From a virus: a stretch of DNA of 38,245 bases. The translations under genes were made by a program, and so were the position numbers. Of this stretch, positions 21,034 through 26,956 are shown in pieces. Below the pieces are notes generated by a model. That model did not search any database. It was not told the DNA's origin and worked only from the letters and a program-made list of their open reading frames with translations. Location of the stretch: IMG/VR virus record IMGVR_UViG_3300046753_000215, positions 1 through 38,245 of that record. One strand, given 5' to 3'. Position 1 is the stretch's first letter, and every line of letters starts with the position of its first letter.

Positions 21034-21558
21034 CTACCACGCAACACCAGAAATTTTTGTTTTTAATGCAGAAATCTCACTATTAACTTGCTTTGACTGC
21101 TTCTTTAGAGATTCATTCTCAAGGGTTAAGCGGTTGTTAGTGCTTATCAACTCTCTGTTTTGTCTTGCCAATTTCATAAGGCGTTCCCGTACAGCCTTGT
21201 TACGCTCCATAAACTCATCGTAGGTGTGTTCCTCCAGTAAGCTATAAGGCAGCATCGTCTTGGCTACGATATTGTCTATCTGATAGTACACAGATTTGTA
21301 GTCCCTATCAAATTTGTAATTCATCTCGTGTTGTTTACAAGCGTGGATTACTGTGGCGTGGTCTTTACCTAATACCGTTCCGATAGCATCAAGAGACATC
21401 GTAGAGTATTTACGCATCGCTACTAAAAAGCTATGGCGGTGTATGACATACTCACGCTTTCTTGATTTCAATGGTATCTCTTTATACTTTGTGATTTTAG
21501 CCCACACATCTGCGGCTAACTTCTTTTGCGACAGGTCTAAAAAATCTTTCTCTTTCAT
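21034..21558 (-). CDS. DnaA-domain-IV-like DNA-binding protein with coiled coil
   Basis: A 174-residue protein. Residues about 33-95 resemble the C-terminal DNA-binding domain of DnaA. The sequence VIHRHSFLVAMRKYSTMSLDAIG is followed by GKDHATVIHA (64-73), close to the DnaA signature GxDHTTVxHA that contacts DnaA boxes. There is no AAA+ ATPase domain. A coiled coil follows (ENESLKKQSKQVNSEISALKTKI), suggesting dimerisation. It may mark the phage origin or act as a regulator. AT-rich palindromic DNA lies directly upstream. Confidence 0.65.
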   Translation of the reverse strand: MKEKDFLDLSQKKLAADVWAKITKYKEIPLKSRKREYVIHRHSFLVAMRKYSTMSLDAIGTVLGKDHATVIHACKQHEMNYKFDRDYKSVYYQIDNIVAKTMLPYSLLEEHTYDEFMERNKAVRERLMKLARQNRELISTNNRLTLENESLKKQSKQVNSEISALKTKISGVAW

Positions 21559-21731
21559 AGTATACTTCTGTATAAATACCCTTATATCAGTAGGGTATAT
21601 TAGTATTCTTCTATTATATTTCTAATATAGAATATATCTTAAAGATATATTCTTATATATTACTATTATATTACTTCTAATAGATATATATTACTAATAT
21701 AAGTAATATATTACTACGGGTGTTTAGGGAA
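21559..21731. other. AT-rich palindromic intergenic region, candidate origin or operator
   Basis: 173 bases, almost all A/T, between two leftward genes. It holds a perfect 11-bp inverted repeat (21630-21640 / 21642-21652) and a 9-bp one, ATATATTAC (21686-21694) with GTAATATAT (21703-21711). The 13-mer AAGTAATATATTA (21701-21713) recurs at 26128-26140. A GGGTGTTTAGG at about 21718 resembles the iterons of 23497-23584. It lies just upstream of the DnaA-like gene, a natural site for an origin or autoregulation. No gene is seen. Confidence 0.45.
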
Positions 21732-21899
21732 TTAAATCCCCAGTGGGTAGTCCTCATTCTCTGGTATGGTTATGTCCCAAGAGATTTCATTTAAGGTATC
21801 TGCGGAGGCGTTTAAGCCACCTTCTATCCACTTGTAGTATTGGTAGTCATCATCAACGAATAAGCCTCTTAAATCCGTTGTGTCATAAATCACTCTCAT
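21732..21899 (-). CDS. Small acidic protein (55 aa)
   Basis: ATG 21899 to TAA 21732, overlapping the upstream gene by 17 bases. The 55-residue product is acidic with aromatic residues (DDDYQYYKWIEGG, ITIPENEDYP). It is the last gene before the AT-rich region. The overlap and consistent codon use support it; function unknown. Confidence 0.5.
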   Translation of the reverse strand: MRVIYDTTDLRGLFVDDDYQYYKWIEGGLNASADTLNEISWDITIPENEDYPLGI

Positions 21900-22185
21900 A
21901 ACGCTTTAATATGTTGGTTAATCTTTCTACTTCTGTTTTATAGTCCTCACGCTGTGCGATAACCATTCTGTGTTTCTCTCTCGCTTTGTCTATCTTCCCC
22001 AATAATTCAGAGATTTCCGTTATACGGCTTTCATAAGCGTAATAGAACCTATCTAATGAACCAATCAACTTGGCCACCTCTCTGCTGTCCTCCAAGAGTT
22101 TAGCTATCTCAATAAACTCGTTAATGATATAGCCCAACTCTTTAAGGTCGTTAGCAAATAATAATCTGTGTAGGTTATCTGACAT
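21883..22185 (-). CDS. Coiled-coil protein of unknown function (100 aa)
   Basis: A 100-residue, entirely helical protein: an N-terminal helix (LGYIINEFIEIAKLL) then long heptad-like stretches (EISELLGKIDKAREKHRM, TEVERLTNILKRY). Starts one base after the upstream stop. Early leftward gene; may be a scaffold or interaction module. No family recognised. Confidence 0.55.
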   Translation of the reverse strand: MSDNLHRLLFANDLKELGYIINEFIEIAKLLEDSREVAKLIGSLDRFYYAYESRITEISELLGKIDKAREKHRMVIAQREDYKTEVERLTNILKRYESDL

Positions 22186-22401
22186 CTATCCGATTTCTTC
22201 TATCTCTTTCTGTACGTTGGTATATTCTTCAAAGTCAATGCTCTTAACTTCAACATCTGTAAACTCTCCGTCCCAAACGTAATCTACGATGAGGTCTTTC
22301 AATGGAATACTGGTTCTTTCATTCATATTAATTTTTACCTTGATGGTAGCCTCTACATAAATGTCGGCTGTCTCTACTTCATAATAACTTCTATCACTCA
22401 T
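22186..22401 (-). CDS. Small protein of unknown function (71 aa)
   Basis: I start at ATG 22401 (SDRSYYEVETADIYVEA), which overlaps the upstream stop by 8 bases; an upstream ATG at 22446 would overlap by more than 50. The 71-residue product is acidic with a beta-strand pattern (IYVEATIKVKINMNE) and an acidic C-terminal helix. No recognised family. Confidence 0.5.
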   Translation of the reverse strand: MSDRSYYEVETADIYVEATIKVKINMNERTSIPLKDLIVDYVWDGEFTDVEVKSIDFEEYTNVQKEIEEIG

Positions 22402-22612
22402 CTTTATATAATGTTTTTTGAATAAAATCTTTAACGCCCTCTGCATCTGTATCTAACAGGTAGTAACCGAGTATATCTGCAAATAGATTATCGTCTACCT
22501 TATCGTAGTTCCAAGCGCAGACAATGGCTATATCTACCTTGCTCACAACGCCACGTCCATCGTTGCGTCTCCAAGACTTTAGAACCTTTTTAAATTCTTC
22601 TACTGTCCACAT
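22394..22612 (-). CDS. Small protein of unknown function (72 aa)
   Basis: The ATG at 22612 overlaps the previous stop as TAATG, giving MWTVEEFKKVLKSWRRN; a GTG/ATG further upstream would run through the neighbouring gene. The 72 residues mix a basic N-terminal helix, a central IVCAWNYDKVDDNLFADIL and an acidic end. Coupling supports it; function unknown. Confidence 0.55.
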   Translation of the reverse strand: MWTVEEFKKVLKSWRRNDGRGVVSKVDIAIVCAWNYDKVDDNLFADILGYYLLDTDAEGVKDFIQKTLYKDE

Positions 22613-22779
22613 TACCCTACCATTTTTTCGTTCATATACGCATCGTAGCTTTCTGCACAGGACTGAAAAGCATCTTCCTTTAGGTTCTGTACCAACCACT
22701 CAATCTCATCGTAGGGGCATTGCCAATGATTCATAATCTGTTCGGCATACCATATTGCTATATCTTCTTTCCTTTTCAT
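22612..22779 (-). CDS. Small acidic protein (55 aa)
   Basis: ATG 22779 to TAA 22612, which overlaps the next ATG. The 55 residues read as helical and acidic (IAIWYAEQIMNHWQCPYDEIEWLVQN, then FQSCAESYDAYMNEKM), split here only to describe key parts. It begins two bases before the next upstream gene's stop. Early leftward gene; function unknown. Confidence 0.5.
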   Translation of the reverse strand: MKRKEDIAIWYAEQIMNHWQCPYDEIEWLVQNLKEDAFQSCAESYDAYMNEKMVG

Positions 22780-22780
22780 A

Positions 22781-23089
22781 TCAAATCAATTTTCTAATTA
22801 AACCAAAGGCTTTAAGCTGCTTAACAGAGTCTGGAATTATCTGCATATAACGCTTACGGTTAATATCATAGATAGTCCAATTTTCTGCCTTGTTGCAGTT
22901 CACTCCTCCTTTAACGTGCTTGGCTACACCAAACCTCCCATTAAACTTACTCACGCTTCCATCTTTCTTTGTGAACTCACCACCGAAGATTACTCCTGTG
23001 GATTTTAATTCACTCACGATACGCGATAATGATTCTTTGTCTGTAAGGACAACGGTGTTGTCTCCTTCTTGATAGATTGTCTTGCCCAT
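22781..23089 (-). CDS. SH3-barrel-like small protein (102 aa)
   Basis: Starts at ATG 23089, right behind the upstream stop, rather than 18 bases earlier inside that gene. The region FTKKDGSVSKFNGRFGVAKHVKGG (about residues 40-62, key residues KDG, NGRFGV, KHVKGG) followed by YDINRKRYMQIIPDSV matches the pattern of small SH3-like beta-barrel proteins common in Bacteroidota phages and related elements. These are thought to bind nucleic acid, but function is unproven. Confidence 0.55.
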   Translation of the reverse strand: MGKTIYQEGDNTVVLTDKESLSRIVSELKSTGVIFGGEFTKKDGSVSKFNGRFGVAKHVKGGVNCNKAENWTIYDINRKRYMQIIPDSVKQLKAFGLIRKLI

Positions 23090-23090
23090 T

Positions 23091-23255
23091 TTATAATTCT
23101 TTAGCATTATTAATTCCTTCCCAGATACTCTCCCACGCTCCCTCGTAAGCTGTAAAGGTCTTTAAGACCTCGTTGGTACTTCCGTGATACACGGTGATGG
23201 TTGCGCCTCTTAAATCAATTCTAATTGATGCTGCGCCTTTCTCTTTAGTTCTCAT
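23091..23255 (-). CDS. Small protein, first gene of the leftward unit (54 aa)
   Basis: ATG 23255 to TAA 23091, one base before the next start. The 54 residues are basic at the N terminus (RTKEKGAASIRIDLRGA) with a WESIWEG C-terminal part. As first gene of the leftward operon next to the divergent control region it is probably early. A TACATTTG (-7-like) at 23292-23285 lies 30 bases upstream. Function unknown. Confidence 0.5.
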   Translation of the reverse strand: MRTKEKGAASIRIDLRGATITVYHGSTNEVLKTFTAYEGAWESIWEGINNAKEL

Positions 23256-23689
23256 ATCATTTTGGTTTTAGTGGTTGAACACTTCAAATGTAATGAACAT
23301 ATTTGTTAATATCCTAATTTATACAAAAGAAATACTGAAAAAACTTTTACATTAATTCTGGAAGCCCCAATTCCACAGGGATTTTCGTTACAGAAAAAGT
23401 CCCCAATTTTTTGACAGCTTCGCGTTTCCAAGTAAAACGAGTACCTTTTATCCGCCAAAGCACCCGTAACGGTTTGACGACCAAAATCGCCTCCGTGAGT
23501 ATTTAATACCAGTATTTTATACCTATGAATAGGTGTTTATACCTAAAATGAGTGTTTAATACTACGCTTTGAGTGTTTAAACTCAATTTGCCCAATTAAT
23601 GAGCAAAACCCTTGCACAATAGAAAAAGCCGCCATAAATTGCGAGTGCAAACGAGCGACAAACGCCCGTTATCATTAAAACCAAAAGCA
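23256..23689. other. Divergent intergenic control region (434 bases)
   Basis: No convincing gene on either strand (one 7-codon frame only). It separates the leftward replication unit from the rightward cassette. It holds five 14-bp repeats at 23497-23584 (separate entry) and a minus-strand TACATTTG matching the Bacteroidota -7 consensus TAnnTTTG at 23292-23285. The rest is unremarkable AT-rich DNA. The likely role is early promoters and/or an origin. Confidence 0.6.
23497..23584 (+). repeat. Five iteron-like 14-bp repeats
   Basis: Units start at 23497 (GAGTATTTAATACC), 23511 (AGTATTTTATACCT), 23531 (AGGTGTTTATACCT), 23550 (GAGTGTTTAATACT) and 23571 (GAGTGTTTAAACTC). Consensus is about GAGTGTTTAATACC, close to a palindrome; start-to-start spacing is 14, 20, 19 and 21 bases, so mostly two helical turns. 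Such arrays bind initiators (iterons) or regulators (operators). Related GTGTTTA words occur on the other strand at about 25906-25990. Confidence 0.65.
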
Positions 23690-23842
23690 ATGAAAAACAC
23701 AGTTTACCAAGTAATCGTTGGGGGGATAATTGATTTTGAATCCCTTGAATACCAAGAAGCTAAAAACTGGATTAAGTATTTAAAAACTATGGGTTACGAA
23801 TATAAGTTCACTACAAGAGGTAGAGACGAGTCCGAGTACTAA
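23690..23842 (+). CDS. Cassette gene 1, unknown (50 aa)
   Basis: ATG 23690 follows an A-rich leader; an in-frame TTG further upstream is less likely. The 50-residue product has KNTVYQVIVGG and EYQEAKNWIKYLKTMGY segments (a beta-alpha pattern) and an acidic end, GRDESEY. First gene of a rightward cassette with different codon style from the rest of the phage. No family recognised. Confidence 0.55.
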   Translation: MKNTVYQVIVGGIIDFESLEYQEAKNWIKYLKTMGYEYKFTTRGRDESEY

Positions 23843-23868
23843 AAACCGCACTAATAAAATAATAACCA

Positions 23869-23884
23869 GCCCCCGCAAGGGGGC
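23869..23884 (+). promoter_or_regulatory. GC stem-loop with GCAA tetraloop
   Basis: Perfect 6-bp stem GCCCCC (23869-23874) / GGGGGC (23879-23884) closing a GNRA tetraloop. It has no T run behind it and sits 16 bases before the next ATG, so it may modulate translation or mark mRNA processing between cassette genes 1 and 2. Confidence 0.5.
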
Positions 23885-23899
23885 ACAATACCTTAAACA

Positions 23900-24190
23900 A
23901 TGAAGTTTAACGAACTAAAATTTGCAACCCGTGATAACGGGAGCATACAGGCAAAAGAAAATTTTTATAACGGCTATTCTGTTAGTGTCGTAGCGGGACA
24001 ATTTATGTACAGTATACCGCGTGAGAATAACACAAGCCCCGATTTTTTTACCGCTTTTGAAGTGGCTGTATTCAACGAGGAAGGCGAGTTCTGCACGAGA
24101 AAATTTGCGGATATCAATGACGACGTTATCGGATATGCAGACCGCAAAGAAATAGAATTTTTAATGTGTTGCGTAGAAAATAAGTTATGA
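23900..24190 (+). CDS. Cassette gene 2, unknown (96 aa)
   Basis: A 96-residue protein with alternating beta-strands (KFATRDNGSIQ, YSVSVVAGQFMYSI, FTAFEVAVFNEEGEF) and a C-terminal IEFLMCCVENKL helix. No membrane segment. It resembles a compact alpha/beta domain of the sort found in small phage host-takeover proteins, but this is only a general impression. Its stop overlaps the next ATG (ATGA). Confidence 0.6.
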   Translation: MKFNELKFATRDNGSIQAKENFYNGYSVSVVAGQFMYSIPRENNTSPDFFTAFEVAVFNEEGEFCTRKFADINDDVIGYADRKEIEFLMCCVENKL

Positions 24191-24303
24191 AAAAAGCAAT
24201 TTATAAAACCCTTGAAAGGTTCAACGATGACAACAGCGGCACAATTGAGGCCCTTGTATTATTCTTTTTATTAACTGCAACGGCTGCGGCCCTTGTTAAA
24301 TAA
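24187..24303 (+). CDS. Cassette gene 3, tiny membrane protein (38 aa)
   Basis: ATG 24187 overlaps the previous stop. The 38 residues have a charged N terminus (KKAIYKTLERFNDDNSG) and one hydrophobic helix at the end (EALVLFFLLTATAAALVK). Probably an inner-membrane peptide; could target a host membrane protein. Tight coupling supports it. Confidence 0.55.
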   Translation: MKKAIYKTLERFNDDNSGTIEALVLFFLLTATAAALVK

Positions 24304-24312
24304 TTTAAACAA

Positions 24313-24723
24313 ATGGAAACAATAAAAGCACAACTTAAAGAAGCGGCACAAATTACAATAAACTGGAAGCACCGAATAGAAAAGGCGCACGGGTTCCAGA
24401 AGCAACTAACAGCCGTTTATATTGAAGAGGGTAAAATTCGCGAGGCTATAACTTTGCGAACCTATGCAAATTCCACATTTAAAACGTGGACCGCCTGCAT
24501 ATGGTTGCACTGTGGAACCTATGACGGGGCGAGCGGTAAGGCTACAGGATACGGATATTGTAAAGAGTCAGCCGCAGCCGCTGAAGCACTCGTAAACGTT
24601 GGATTTGCCTTTAATGAGCGAATAGGGGGCGGAATAGGGATGCACACGATACAAGACGCCCTAAAAGCAGCAGCAGAGAATCTAACAGGTAAGCCCTGCC
24701 AAATACTAACAGCCCACGCCTAA
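24313..24723 (+). CDS. Cassette gene 4, unknown (136 aa)
   Basis: A 136-residue protein: N-terminal amphipathic helix (KAQLKEAAQITINWKHRIEKA), then a beta-rich middle (ITLRTYANSTFKTWTACIWL), a Gly-rich HCGTYDGASGKATGYGYCKES with a pair of Cys, and a helical end (IQDALKAAAENLTGK). Not a known enzyme by motif. Largest-but-one gene of the cassette. Confidence 0.6.
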   Translation: METIKAQLKEAAQITINWKHRIEKAHGFQKQLTAVYIEEGKIREAITLRTYANSTFKTWTACIWLHCGTYDGASGKATGYGYCKESAAAAEALVNVGFAFNERIGGGIGMHTIQDALKAAAENLTGKPCQILTAHA

Positions 24724-24734
24724 AACTTATAAAA

Positions 24735-25013
24735 ATGAAACTAAAATCAAACTTTGACGGCAGCCTATATATTGAGACGAAATTAGGCCACGAACGCCCG
24801 CACGTTATACACTGCAGTGAATCGCTGTATGAAATCAAGCAAGACAGCGCAGCCCCTTATTTAGTCGCGGAGGAAGCGGGTAATTTTGCAAGGCTGCACC
24901 TGCTTACCAGTTGGAGCGAAGACGAAGCACTTCAAGACGTTGCAACCTATTTGCAAGAAGAGGAAGAAACAGAAGAGCCGCACTTAATCGCAGTATTTAA
25001 ACTAAACTTTTGA
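24735..25013 (+). CDS. Cassette gene 5, acidic protein (92 aa)
   Basis: A 92-residue strongly acidic protein. N-terminal half is mixed (KSNFDGSLYIETKLGHERPHV), the centre hydrophobic, and the C terminus is a Glu-rich stretch (QEEEETEEPHLIAVFKLNF). Acidic small phage proteins often mimic DNA or bind host factors; here this is only an inference. Follows gene 4 by 11 bases. Confidence 0.55.
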   Translation: MKLKSNFDGSLYIETKLGHERPHVIHCSESLYEIKQDSAAPYLVAEEAGNFARLHLLTSWSEDEALQDVATYLQEEEETEEPHLIAVFKLNF

Positions 25014-25017
25014 AACG

Positions 25018-25452
25018 ATGAAAAACAAAAAACAAATAACCCTAACCAATTTAAAAGAGGCGTATACAGGTAACACCTTCATTTATGGCCGTTTTGCTTT
25101 ACAAGCTTACCAAGACCTAAAAAGTAAGTATAACGAAACACCGCCCGAAGACTGGGAGCGGGTAAGTATTGAAGCCGTTCAAACTTTTGACCATTTGCGC
25201 AGCTTATTAACACGGGCCGAATATCTGGAAAGGCGGAGCGATATAAACAACGTGTTAGAGTCTGAAAACATAGATATCAAACTGGAACGCCACCAATACG
25301 CGCCAGAGATGAACAAAGCACATTTTTATTTAATAGTAAACAAGGCGCACCAAAAAGTAGGAATAATACCCGCGCCACAATGCACCACAATAGGCGAAGC
25401 AGTGGAAGCCCTCACAGGTACACAACTCAAAAATCTTTGTTTATATGTTTGA
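25018..25452 (+). CDS. Cassette gene 6, unknown (144 aa)
   Basis: A 144-residue mostly helical protein: KNKKQITLTNLKEAY, then a Tyr-rich YGRFALQAYQDLKSKYNE, EAVQTFDHLRSLLTRAEYLERR, and a C-terminal TIGEAVEALTG segment. No catalytic motif recognised. Overlaps the last cassette gene by eight bases. Confidence 0.6.
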   Translation: MKNKKQITLTNLKEAYTGNTFIYGRFALQAYQDLKSKYNETPPEDWERVSIEAVQTFDHLRSLLTRAEYLERRSDINNVLESENIDIKLERHQYAPEMNKAHFYLIVNKAHQKVGIIPAPQCTTIGEAVEALTGTQLKNLCLYV

Positions 25453-25630
25453 TGCACTCACAACGAAAGCGGCAAAGGTGCAAACGTCCCCAAAAGGGCG
25501 GCACTACATAAAAGCAGGTTCACGCGTGTATCTGCCAACGCTAAACAATTACAGCAGCTTAAAAGACGGAAAAACCTATATTTTCAACGAGGATAAAAGC
25601 AAAGTTAAACGGCTGCTCAACTGGATATAA
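25445..25630 (+). CDS. Cassette gene 7, unknown (61 aa)
   Basis: A 61-residue basic protein with a beta-pattern (KGRHYIKAGSRVYLPTLNNY, GKTYIFNEDKSKVKRLL). The start overlaps gene 6 by eight bases. Ends 23 bases before a perfect intrinsic terminator, so it is the final gene of the cassette transcript. Confidence 0.6.
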   Translation: MFDALTTKAAKVQTSPKGRHYIKAGSRVYLPTLNNYSSLKDGKTYIFNEDKSKVKRLLNWI

Positions 25631-25653
25631 AACCAGAACAGGAAATAAAATAG

Positions 25654-25679
25654 GGGTATCCATTGGATACCCTTTTTTT
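25654..25679 (+). terminator. Strong intrinsic terminator of the cassette
   Basis: Perfect 8-bp stem GGGTATCC (25654-25661) / GGATACCC (25665-25672), a 3-base loop, then seven T. Textbook rho-independent terminator on the plus strand, closing the seven-gene unit. Confidence 0.9.
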
Positions 25680-26079
25680 ATGCGCTGTAGTAATAAGGGG
25701 GAAAGTTAATAGGGTTATAAGGGCCAGAGGTTACGCCCCCCGCCAACCTTTACGCAATACAGGGCGCAAAAAGGGGTATTAAGGGGGTACGGAAGGACTG
25801 ACCGACGAGGAGAGGGGAAGTATATACTTACACCTAACTCCCTGCGGGGAAAATGGGGGGCGGGGAGTTGCTATATGCCAACATCTATTACATCCCCTCT
25901 AAAAGAATTAAACACTTTCTACTATACATTGGTATCACTTTATACAGAAACGCTCTTAAACATCTTCTAAACACCCTTAAAAGAGCTATAGGCATTAGCC
26001 ATTGCTGAAGGGAAATACATCTATGCCAATACATAGGGTAGCATTATATCCTATGGGTATATGTAGTAGTGTACTAATA

Positions 26080-26108
26080 TAGTAGACCTCTTTATTAGAG
26101 GTCTACTA
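26080..26108. repeat. Perfect 12-bp inverted repeat
   Basis: TAGTAGACCTCT (26080-26091), loop TTATT, AGAGGTCTACTA (26097-26108). Beyond a two-base offset, TATTAGTA flanks extend the symmetry. No T run follows, so it looks like a protein-binding or cruciform element rather than a terminator. Confidence 0.6.
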
Positions 26109-26195
26109 ATATATTAGTAATATATACAAGTAATATATTAGTATACTACGCGTGAGAAAATAATATGCTTAATGAATTGAAATATCATTCACTAA

Positions 26196-26206
26196 TTGTA
26201 TATTAG
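26196..26206 (+). promoter_or_regulatory. Degenerate TTGTATATTAG before the packaging operon
   Basis: Matches TTGTAAATTAA in 9 of 11 positions and sits 20 bases before the ATG at 26226, the first gene of the late run. A suitable place for a late promoter, but two mismatches make it a weak candidate. Confidence 0.3.
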
Positions 26207-26225
26207 TGTAAACGATAAGATTGTT

Positions 26226-26507
26226 ATGACACAGAAAGAGTTAATGTTAGCTTTAGCAGGTGGTGGTCTACCGAAGAATGATGTGAAGAAGGAGATGTTT
26301 AAGTTCTATAATTCTATGGTGGGCAAGAGCAAGTATTTTGGTAAGCAGGAGAATCCAAAGACTGCTTGCGGCAGTTGTATCCAGAGAGTGAAGACTTCTA
26401 TTTGGAAATGGTATCATAGTGATGAGAAAGCACCAACCTATAGTGAGTTGGAGTTTATGGGAAGGTTGGGCGCACATAACATACCCTTATACAAAGTTGT
26501 GAAGTAA
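26226..26507 (+). CDS. Protein upstream of terminase (93 aa)
   Basis: I start at ATG 26226 (MTQKELMLALAGGGLP) rather than the TTG 30 bases upstream. The 93-residue protein has a TACGSCIQRVKTSIWKWYH segment (CxxC followed by a basic aromatic helix), suggesting metal or nucleic-acid binding. Immediately followed by, and coupled to, the small terminase (TAATG), so a packaging-related role is plausible; family not identified. Confidence 0.6.
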   Translation: MTQKELMLALAGGGLPKNDVKKEMFKFYNSMVGKSKYFGKQENPKTACGSCIQRVKTSIWKWYHSDEKAPTYSELEFMGRLGAHNIPLYKVVK

Positions 26508-26956
26508 TGGCAAGTGTTAGAGACAAGAATGGTAATGTAGTTAGGGGGCTTGGTTCAGAGCTTACTGATATGCAGAGTGAGTTTATTGATAAGGTAAAGA
26601 AGTATGGCTTTGAGGAGGCTGCAAAGATAGCTACCGAGATGAAGTATACGAACTACTACCGAGACAGGAGAACTATCGGCACAGCGTTCTATAATGAGCT
26701 TATGAAGATTGTAGCATCCGAGGGTATGCAGATAGAGGCAGCCAAGGGTTCTAACATTAGGGCTTTGATTAATATCAGAGACAAAGCACTTCGTGCAGGA
26801 GATGATAAAGCTGCTATGGAGGCTATAAAGATTCTCAACGATATGCAAGGGTATAAAGCACCTACGAAGGTGCAGCAGACCAAGATAGATGTCAAGGCTA
26901 CTATTGACCTTACGGCGAGTAGTGAAGATGATGATATGGACTATATTGATATTTAA
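26507..26956 (+). CDS. terS: Terminase small subunit
   Basis: A 149-residue protein with an N-terminal DNA-binding-like helical domain (LTDMQSEFIDKVKKYGFEEAAK, helix-turn-helix around GFEEAAKIATEMKY) and a central helical oligomerisation region (NIRALINIRDKALRAGDDKAAMEAIKI). The C-terminal tail is acidic (SSEDDDMDYIDI). Coupled to the large subunit by TAATG. It would recognise the packaging site and deliver DNA to TerL. Naming relies on gene order plus this layout. Confidence 0.7.
   Translation: MASVRDKNGNVVRGLGSELTDMQSEFIDKVKKYGFEEAAKIATEMKYTNYYRDRRTIGTAFYNELMKIVASEGMQIEAAKGSNIRALINIRDKALRAGDDKAAMEAIKILNDMQGYKAPTKVQQTKIDVKATIDLTASSEDDDMDYIDI

Larger units (their letters stand above)
25680..26225. 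other. 546-base gene-free region with palindrome and repeats
   Basis: No supported gene (two short frames, 31 and 48 codons, lack context). The first 180 bases are G-rich runs (25697-25865). Next, minus-strand TAAACAC words at about 25906-25979 resemble the iterons. A long hairpin at 26080-26108 and AT-rich repeats sharing AAGTAATATATTA with 21701-21713 lie in the last 160 bases. Likely holds the late-operon control region, and perhaps an origin or packaging site. Confidence 0.5.

Noticed and set aside
23599-23622. A 7-codon frame before the cassette, as a possible leader peptide
   Set aside because: Too short, no attenuator structure follows it; chance is sufficient.
25870-26035. Two short frames (31 codons plus, 48 codons minus) in the gene-free region
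   Set aside because: Isolated, no coupling to neighbours, no protein-like pattern; random open frames in AT-rich DNA.
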